DNA of 64,000 bases from Youngiibacter multivorans (lineage in GTDB: Bacteria > Bacillota > Clostridia > Clostridiales > Clostridiaceae). Location: assembly GCF_017873395.1 (NCBI RefSeq), contig NZ_JAGGKC010000005.1, positions 1-64,000 on the forward strand. The letters run 5' to 3'. The notes beneath the pieces were generated by a model, which had not been told where the DNA came from, searched no databases, and worked only from the letters and a program-made list of their open reading frames with translations. Positions 58,286-64,000 of the stretch are shown here, one piece after another. Within the stretch, counting starts at the first letter, position 1, and each line of letters opens with the position of its first letter. Position numbers and translations under genes: made by a program.

Positions 58286-59554
58286 CTAGAGGCCAAGAAA
58301 TGCGATTATTCCTTCAGCTATCCCAATCGCCATCTTCTGCCTGTACTCGTCTGTCGAAATCAATAGATCCTCATCTGGGTTTGTCATGAACCCTGTCTCA
58401 ATTATAGTTACAGGCACCTCGGACCAGTTTATTCCGGTATAGCTGTCACTTGCCCTTGCTCCTCTGTCCTTTGCTCCAGTCTCTCTGACAATTCCTTCAA
58501 GTATCAGATTAGATGCCCTCCTGCTGTCACTGCTTAGCTGTCCCGCCCATTGGTTATTGGTACTCGGATAGTATGCGGATATTCCACTGACACTGGTATC
58601 ATTTGCACCATTGGCATGTATCCTCACGAACAGGTCAGAAGAATTCTCATTGGCGATCTTGGCCCTGTCTATATTGCTCAGGTCAACCTCTGCGACAGTT
58701 CTTGTCATAACCACTTCTATACCCTTTTCAATCAGCAATTCCCTGACCCTCAGGGATAAATCCAGTACAAGCTCATGCTCGGGAATTTTGGTCTCTATCC
58801 CCATGGTACCCGATGATACTCTCGGCTTCATCACAGTTGAATCTGGTCCTATTGGTTCAAGCCTGCTGCTCCCGTTAAGCTGATGCCCTGGATCCAGAGT
58901 TACCACGTAGACCTCCTTGGGCAGGATTGTCTCAGTTGGAGCTTCTACAGCTGGTTCTGTAGGCAGTGGTATAGCAATGGTTGGCAGAGGATCGGTTTCG
59001 GTTGGCTTCGTCATTGTCGGCTGCGGTGAATTCAATCTTCCTACATATGCAATAACTGATTCAGCGCCTGGATCTGACATGAGGTAGTCTTCAAGAAGTT
59101 CTTTGGCTTCTGCATCATTCCCTGAGGTCCTAAGGCCTTCAGCCTTTTCAAGCACTGCTTTCCGTATCTTTACGGTCATTTCCGGTACAAGAGTGAGCCT
59201 TTTTGTATCCAGACTGCTTACTTCCATCAGTGATTCAAATGATTCACGGAATTTGCCTGAGTCAAGAAGCTCTGAAGCTTTTGTATAGCTATGAAGCGAT
59301 TCCTTCAGAGTATTGATTTCCTTCATCATTGCACGTGCTTCTTTTTCATTCTGGTCTTGTGCTATTTTTTTAAGAATCTCCTCAGCCTCATCAAAGCGAT
59401 CAGAGGCAATATAGTCTCTTGCATCCTCATACAATTTCGAATAGCTTTGCTTTGAAGGTTCCGGATTTGCCATTACATATTCCTTTTGTGCACAGCCTGA
59501 TAATGCTAAGGATACGATTACAATTATCGCAAAAAAACATTTCCTTAAGTCCAA
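58286..59554 (-). CDS. Lipoprotein N-acetylmuramoyl-L-alanine amidase
   Basis: This 422-aa envelope enzyme has a lipobox ALSGC near residue 21. A helical, TPR-like N-terminal region (about 35-170) precedes a Pro/Thr linker and an Amidase_3 domain (about 215-420). Zinc and catalytic residues are in TLDPGHQLNG, PEHELVLDLSLR, VRIHANGAND and IIETGFMTNPDED. It cleaves the lactyl-L-alanine bond of peptidoglycan. The start is TTG 59554 with GGAGGTGA upstream. Its GC content and codon use match its neighbours. Confidence 0.92.
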   Translation of the reverse strand: MDLRKCFFAIIVIVSLALSGCAQKEYVMANPEPSKQSYSKLYEDARDYIASDRFDEAEEILKKIAQDQNEKEARAMMKEINTLKESLHSYTKASELLDSGKFRESFESLMEVSSLDTKRLTLVPEMTVKIRKAVLEKAEGLRTSGNDAEAKELLEDYLMSDPGAESVIAYVGRLNSPQPTMTKPTETDPLPTIAIPLPTEPAVEAPTETILPKEVYVVTLDPGHQLNGSSRLEPIGPDSTVMKPRVSSGTMGIETKIPEHELVLDLSLRVRELLIEKGIEVVMTRTVAEVDLSNIDRAKIANENSSDLFVRIHANGANDTSVSGISAYYPSTNNQWAGQLSSDSRRASNLILEGIVRETGAKDRGARASDSYTGINWSEVPVTIIETGFMTNPDEDLLISTDEYRQKMAIGIAEGIIAFLGL

Positions 59555-59739
59555 AAGTCACCTCCAAATTTCACTCTACCTTTATTATATACACCAGGCA
59601 GAAACATAGCTTGTCAAAAAGTGAAAATGATTGTTAATTCCACACCGTTAAAAATTCACATTTACCCAAGGATATGCTTTGTCGAAACAGGTGGATTTTT
59701 GCTTTACATTCTGTTATTTTTAAAGGGTTATGAATTTAC

Positions 59740-59751
59740 GGCATAAATGCC
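59740..59751. promoter_or_regulatory. Short palindrome before the HMA/UreH-like gene
   Basis: GGCAT-AA-ATGCC lies immediately before the ribosome site of the gene at 59768. It could be an operator for a metal-responsive regulator, but nothing beyond symmetry and position supports that. Confidence 0.25.
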
Positions 59752-59767
59752 TTAGCAAGGATGTAAT

Positions 59768-61477
59768 ATGAAAATAATAACCAGAAAAATCAAACTTTCA
59801 CATATGACATGCACAAGCTGTGAAACGGCTGTAGAGAGGGCTCTCATGGATATTCCGGGTGTCCTCAATGCAAAGTCAAGCCATGCGGAAAATTTATGCG
59901 ACATTACCTTCGATGAAGACATGTGCAGCATGGATGAAATAAGGGATGTACTATCCGATACAGGATATATGCCTTCCGGAAACGGTTCTGTCAAAGGCTA
60001 TGTAGTAATGGTCATGGCAGGTATCCTGATATTTGCTGCCAGCATGTATGGAGCATTCGATCCGCTTCAGATAAACAGCTCGGCATCATATGCAATGCTA
60101 TTTACTGCAGGCATACTTTCCTCCTTCCATTGCATAGGCATGTGCGGGGGAATTGCGCTTTCACAGAGTGGAAGAGGAAGCTTCCCAAGGCTTGGCATCC
60201 ATGGCTCATCAATGCTCTACAACCTGGGACGAGTGGTTTCCTACACTGCACTTGGTGCTCTTGCAGGCCTAATTGGATCAGCACTGTCACTAACCCCCGG
60301 AATGAAGGGTGCGCTGCAGCTTGGCGCTGCTTTTGCAATGGTCCTCATGGGACTGAAGATATCAGGATTAAGGCTTCCTTCGTGGCTTTCCTTCAACCTG
60401 CCGACAATCGGAAAATTGAATGGAGCCGGCTCACCTTTCATTGTAGGACTCCTTAACGGACTCATGCCATGCGGCGCGCTGCAGACAATGCAGATTTTCG
60501 CTCTGGGCACCGGAAGTCCGGCACTTGGTGCACTTTCAATGCTTGCCTTCTCCCTTGGCACGGTTCCCCTCATGCTTGGCTTCGGCATCATATCAGGAAG
60601 CCTTACCAGAAAATCCAGCCGACATCTTGCTCAGGCTTCAGGGATCCTTGTTCTGCTCTTCGGCCTTTCACTTGGCGGAAGAGGTCTGGTTTCCATGGGA
60701 ATAGACATGTCTCCCGGCTCAATCATTGCGGGGTTCTTTCAATCAGAAAAGGATGATACTTCAGCCAAGGCCATTGTGCAAGGCGGGAAGCAGACCGTTG
60801 AGATCAGAGTAACTGCCACTGGCTTCGAGCCGCAGATTGTCTATGCAATGGAGGGTATCCCTCTTGAAATCAACTTCAGGGCTGTAGAAATGACACAGTG
60901 CAATTCTGCACTTTCAATACCTGCGTACAAGAAGGAATTCCGACTCTCTGAGGGCGACAATATCATCTCGATTACACCCGGTGAAGATGACATACTTTTC
61001 TCCTGCTGGATGTCTATGATGAAGGGAAAGATCATGGTAGTGGACGACCTGAAGTCCATTGATCTGTCAGAGGAGAAGGCCATAAGAAAAGGTTTTGCCA
61101 CTGCTTCACGCCCCGAATCCCATGTAGGCTTCGCAACCGACAAAGGCTCATATCAGGAGCTTAAGGTCATTGCTGAAGGAGATGAGATCGTGCCGCTTAT
61201 CCTTGTTGCAGAACCAAAGAAGGAGCTTAAGCTTGAAATAGGACTAAGTGACTTCATATACAAGGACAAGGAAATTGAAGTAGTATTTGCACAAACAAAT
61301 TCAGAAGCCTCTCACCTGAAGACTATTGGAAGTTTGGCTTCCGGTTCTATTGTCCTTGAGAAGACCGGGACTTATGTAATCCTTGCAGACCATGAGCTTG
61401 TCGGGCTAATATACGTACCTGTTGATATGGCATCAGAGAGCGCTGAATCAGTATGGCAGAGATATATGGGAAAATAA
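59768..61477 (+). CDS. Fusion of HMA domain, UreH/TauE-like membrane domain and cupredoxin-like domain
   Basis: This 569-aa protein has three parts. First is an HMA metal-chaperone domain with MTCTSCE (Cys15, Cys18). Second is a six-helix UreH/SafE-like membrane domain (about residues 75-320) starting FHCIGMCGGIALS (Cys122, Cys126), with a second MPCGALQTM. Third is an extracytoplasmic beta domain (about 345-425) resembling a cupredoxin, with CNSALSIP and ILFSCWMSMMKGKI. It ends with a further domain of about 120 aa. The Cys/Met pattern points to copper handling or transfer across the membrane; direction and partner are unknown. AAGGATG precedes the ATG. Confidence 0.82.
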   Translation: MKIITRKIKLSHMTCTSCETAVERALMDIPGVLNAKSSHAENLCDITFDEDMCSMDEIRDVLSDTGYMPSGNGSVKGYVVMVMAGILIFAASMYGAFDPLQINSSASYAMLFTAGILSSFHCIGMCGGIALSQSGRGSFPRLGIHGSSMLYNLGRVVSYTALGALAGLIGSALSLTPGMKGALQLGAAFAMVLMGLKISGLRLPSWLSFNLPTIGKLNGAGSPFIVGLLNGLMPCGALQTMQIFALGTGSPALGALSMLAFSLGTVPLMLGFGIISGSLTRKSSRHLAQASGILVLLFGLSLGGRGLVSMGIDMSPGSIIAGFFQSEKDDTSAKAIVQGGKQTVEIRVTATGFEPQIVYAMEGIPLEINFRAVEMTQCNSALSIPAYKKEFRLSEGDNIISITPGEDDILFSCWMSMMKGKIMVVDDLKSIDLSEEKAIRKGFATASRPESHVGFATDKGSYQELKVIAEGDEIVPLILVAEPKKELKLEIGLSDFIYKDKEIEVVFAQTNSEASHLKTIGSLASGSIVLEKTGTYVILADHELVGLIYVPVDMASESAESVWQRYMGK

Positions 61478-61573
61478 CTGCCACGTTCTTGCCACATTTA
61501 TCCCCTCCTTTCATCATGTTCAGTTCATAATTGTATACTATCATATAGTAAACAAGGTAAAGGAGTTGAAAAC

Positions 61574-61873
61574 ATGTTCCCAAGAATATTCAACAATTAC
61601 AGATACGATGGAAGAGGCGGAATGATGGACTGGTATTACGTCAGGATGAATCCATGGCAGATAGGCATCATGGTCGTAGTAGGAATTCTGTTGCTCGCAC
61701 TCATTGTATATCTGATAGTAAGAATAGCAAGGCGCGGACATCCAGGACATCCTGGACCAACCAATATCAGCAGCTATTCCCCGGAGGCGTTAAAGATCCT
61801 TGATGAGAAGTTTGCCAGAGGCGAGCTTACTGAAGAGGAATACCAGCGGAAGAAAAAGCTCATCACAGGATGA
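61574..61873 (+). CDS. SHOCT-domain small membrane protein 1
   Basis: The 99-aa product has a Tyr/Arg-rich N-terminus, one membrane helix (about residues 30-52), and a C-terminal SHOCT motif (ALKILDEKFARGELTEEEYQRKKKLI). SHOCT is a short helical oligomerisation motif found at protein ends. AAAGGAG precedes the ATG. A second SHOCT protein follows 30 nt later. Confidence 0.85.
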   Translation: MFPRIFNNYRYDGRGGMMDWYYVRMNPWQIGIMVVVGILLLALIVYLIVRIARRGHPGHPGPTNISSYSPEALKILDEKFARGELTEEEYQRKKKLITG

Positions 61874-61903
61874 ACGACGACATAGAAAGGAAGTGACTTG
61901 AAG

Positions 61904-62098
61904 ATGATGTTTTTCCCAATACTGCTAGTAATTCTTCTGTTCATGTACTTCTCCGACAGCCATGGCGGAAGAAGAAGATACGATGACTACAGAGAAGACA
62001 GAGGCAGGGCATCGGAAATTCTTGACAGGAGATTCGCTGAAGGCGACATAACCGAAGAGGAATATCTGAGAAGACGGTCCATGCTCAGAGAAAGATAA
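61904..62098 (+). CDS. SHOCT-domain small membrane protein 2
   Basis: The product of about 64 aa has an N-terminal membrane helix (about residues 2-16) and a SHOCT motif (ASEILDRRFAEGDITEEEYLRRRSML). The start may be TTG 61898 or ATG 61904; AAGGAAG is compatible with either. It is almost certainly cotranscribed with the preceding SHOCT gene and ends at a terminator. Confidence 0.82.
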   Translation: MMFFPILLVILLFMYFSDSHGGRRRYDDYREDRGRASEILDRRFAEGDITEEEYLRRRSMLRER

Positions 62099-62107
62099 GA
62101 TAAATGT

Positions 62108-62134
62108 GAGGAAGCGAAAGCTTCCTCATTTTTT
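62108..62134 (+). terminator. Terminator after SHOCT genes
   Basis: GAGGAAGC-GAAA-GCTTCCTC is followed by ATTTTTT on the plus strand. Confidence 0.9.
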
Positions 62135-62205
62135 GTTATGTGCACTATGTAGTATACTGAAGCTAGTTACAGTATCACAAAAAGGATACTTAAGGAGAGG
62201 ATATC

Positions 62206-64000
62206 GTGACCTTTTCAGAGATGCAGAAAGCATATGATTCGAGGAAATTCAGGGAAAGCAACACCTATGAGGGAGATGACCTGGGAGTCAGGATCATTTC
62301 AGGAAAGACCTACTTCAGGCTGTGGTCACCCTTTGCTGATTCAGTGCAGCTAAAGCTCTACAAGTCCCAGAAGGGAGGATCGCCCTTCCGCACGGTGGAA
62401 ATGGCAAGGAGCACTCACGGGACCTGGCTTTCAGTCATTACCGGAGACCTTAGCGGTACCTGCTATACCTTCGATGTTAATTTCAGCGGGCATTCGCACG
62501 AGACAGCAGACCCCTATGCAAGGGCAGCCGGTATAAACGGGAACCGCTCAATGGTCATAAGGCTTGAGGATACCGACCCTCCTGGCTTCCGGGAGCACAA
62601 GAAGCCTGAAGCGACTGATCCGGTCAACTCAATAATATACGAGGTCCATGTGAGGGACCTGTCAGTCAGTCCATCATCAGGCATCAGGAACAAAGGTCTT
62701 TTCCTTGGCTTTACCGAGTCAGGAACAAGGAATCCCCATGGATTCGCCACAGGTATAGACCATATCAGGGAGCTTGGAGCCACACATGTGCAGCTTCTTC
62801 CAATCTTCGACTTCTTTACTGTCGATGAGGAGAAAGGCGGCTACAACTGGGGATACGACCCCTACAACTATAATGTGCCTGAAGGCTCTTACTCTACGGA
62901 CCCCTTCGATGGAATGTCGAGGATACGGGAGCTGAAGGAAGCAATAATGGCAATGCATAAGAAGGGACTCAAGGTAATCATGGATGTGGTTTACAACCAT
63001 ACGGGCATTACCGAAGGTTCATGGCTTAACCTGTCAGTCCCATACTACTATCACAGGACAAAGGGGCTTGAATTTAGCGACGCCTCGGCGTGCGGCAACG
63101 AAACCGCTTCCGAAAGGCCTATGGCAAGGAAATACATTATAGATTCAGTCCTCTACTGGCTTGATGAGTACAAGCTGGATGGCTTCAGGTTTGACCTCAT
63201 GGGAATCCACGACATAGAGACCATGTCACTTATCGAGGAGAAGGTCCACGAGAAAGATCCATCAGCACTGATATACGGCGAAGGCTGGACCGCAAAAGAC
63301 AGCCCTCTTCCTGAAGATCATCGCATGGTCAAGAAGAATATCATAAGGACAAAGAGGATCGGAGCATTCAATGACGACCTCAGAGACGCCATCAGGGGAC
63401 ATGTCTTCAAGGCTAAGAGCAAAGGATTCGTCGCAGGAGCAACAGGCAGCGAAGAAGCGCTGAAGTTTGGAATAGCTGGTGCGGTAAGCCACCCTCAGGT
63501 AGATATGGGTGACCTGCTCTACTCTTCAGCCCCCTGGGCAGGAAGTCCGGAGCAGTCAATAAACTACTGCGCAGCCCATGACAATCACACACTTTATGAC
63601 AAGCTAAGGATCTCTGGCGGCAGCAATGAAGAGCACTTAAGGGACATGAGCCGGCTGTCAGACGCGATAGTCCTCACATCCCAGGGAATACCATTCCTTC
63701 ATGCCGGCTCTGAGTTTCTCAGAACGAAGAACGGTGACGAGAACTCCTACAAATCAGGCGACGTCGTCAATATGCTGGACTGGAACCTGAAGACCAAAAA
63801 CATTGACATTTTCCACTACTACAAAGGCCTTGCAGAGCTCAGGAAATCAAGGAAGGCGCTGAGGCTTGGAACTGCTGAAGATATAAGGAAGAACCTTGTA
63901 TTCTATGGAAAAGGTAAGGGATCCTCCCTCAGGATAAGGGAAAACAATGTGGTTGCCTATATAGTGTCATCCGAAGCACCTGAAAAAAAAGGAAGCCTTC
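62206..64000 (+). CDS. pulA: Type I pullulanase (partial, continues beyond window)
   Basis: This glycoside hydrolase family 13 debranching enzyme cleaves alpha-1,6 links in pullulan and glycogen. It starts at GTG 62206 after AAGGAGAGG and is open through the last base (about 598 codons). A CBM48-like N-terminal domain (about residues 20-110) precedes the catalytic barrel. The type I signature GGYNWGYDPYNYNVPEGSYS is near residue 205. Other conserved strands are VIMDVVYNHT, DGFRFDLMGI (nucleophile Asp), IYGEGWT (acid Glu) and NYCAAHDNHTLYD. No signal peptide is seen, so it is likely cytoplasmic. Confidence 0.93.
   Translation, partial: MTFSEMQKAYDSRKFRESNTYEGDDLGVRIISGKTYFRLWSPFADSVQLKLYKSQKGGSPFRTVEMARSTHGTWLSVITGDLSGTCYTFDVNFSGHSHETADPYARAAGINGNRSMVIRLEDTDPPGFREHKKPEATDPVNSIIYEVHVRDLSVSPSSGIRNKGLFLGFTESGTRNPHGFATGIDHIRELGATHVQLLPIFDFFTVDEEKGGYNWGYDPYNYNVPEGSYSTDPFDGMSRIRELKEAIMAMHKKGLKVIMDVVYNHTGITEGSWLNLSVPYYYHRTKGLEFSDASACGNETASERPMARKYIIDSVLYWLDEYKLDGFRFDLMGIHDIETMSLIEEKVHEKDPSALIYGEGWTAKDSPLPEDHRMVKKNIIRTKRIGAFNDDLRDAIRGHVFKAKSKGFVAGATGSEEALKFGIAGAVSHPQVDMGDLLYSSAPWAGSPEQSINYCAAHDNHTLYDKLRISGGSNEEHLRDMSRLSDAIVLTSQGIPFLHAGSEFLRTKNGDENSYKSGDVVNMLDWNLKTKNIDIFHYYKGLAELRKSRKALRLGTAEDIRKNLVFYGKGKGSSLRIRENNVVAYIVSSEAPEKKGSL

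Noticed and set aside
62206..64000. Truncated pullulanase pseudogene
   Set aside because: The frame is open to the final base, so the truncation is just the window edge.

Overview
The window looks like chromosomal DNA from an anaerobic, low-to-mid GC Gram-positive bacterium of the class Clostridia. The grounds are AGGAGG-type ribosome sites throughout, frequent TTG starts, many intrinsic terminators, an ATP-type PEP carboxykinase, iron alcohol dehydrogenase, topoisomerase IV genes, OmpR-type two-component systems, and sequence styles typical of Clostridiaceae. Genus is not determinable by eye. Most genes lie on the minus strand. The last gene (pulA) is cut by the window edge.

Layout. 1-6.7 kb: recJ, a GNAT acetyltransferase, a DJ-1/PfpI protein, then nrfA (pentaheme nitrite reductase with a CXXCK heme site) followed by the system II cytochrome c maturation genes resB and ccsA, with a terminator-like hairpin between nrfA and resB. 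6.8-11.8 kb: parE-parC. 11.9-13.8 kb: an RlmA-type methyltransferase and a Gfo/Idh/MocA oxidoreductase. 13.9-19.2 kb: a two-component system followed by a VTC-domain / DUF4956 / CotH cassette. 19.2-30 kb: a GNAT protein, a diheme MauG-type peroxidase, a class A beta-lactamase-fold protein lacking the usual nucleophile, uppP, a methyltransferase, pckA, an iron alcohol dehydrogenase coupled to a Nudix hydrolase, and a D,D-carboxypeptidase. 30-46.8 kb: HAD, TPR, metallophosphoesterase, YbaK-type, VIT/vWA and rhomboid-like proteins; an msrB-response regulator-kinase operon; an asymmetric heterodimeric ABC exporter; and three little-known genes.

46.8-48.7 kb is an apparently intact IS200/IS605-type element (tnpA, tnpB, subterminal hairpins, candidate omega-RNA). 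49.3-51.3 kb encodes an Ig-like (Big2) secreted protein. 51.4-55.5 kb is the most unusual locus: two secreted, repeat-rich Gln/Thr proteins (each with an ATMN motif after the signal peptide and an NGGR end) flank an OmpR-type regulator and a sensor kinase whose extracellular loop contains a Gly/Gln/Asp repeat tract. The two repeat-protein genes share a 36-bp promoter element with 11-bp-spaced CACA(T/A) direct repeats, which suggests that the enclosed two-component system controls both.

55.8-64 kb: tRNA-Leu with an AAG anticodon, an F420-reductase-like NADP protein, a 6-phospho-beta-glucosidase, a lipoprotein amidase, an HMA/UreH-like/cupredoxin fusion probably for copper, two SHOCT-domain membrane proteins, and a type I pullulanase. 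Themes across the window are envelope and surface biology (three two-component systems, amidase, carboxypeptidase, uppP, CotH, surface proteins) and extracytoplasmic heme/redox functions (NrfA, MauG-type peroxidase, ResB/CcsA, MsrB, cupredoxin).
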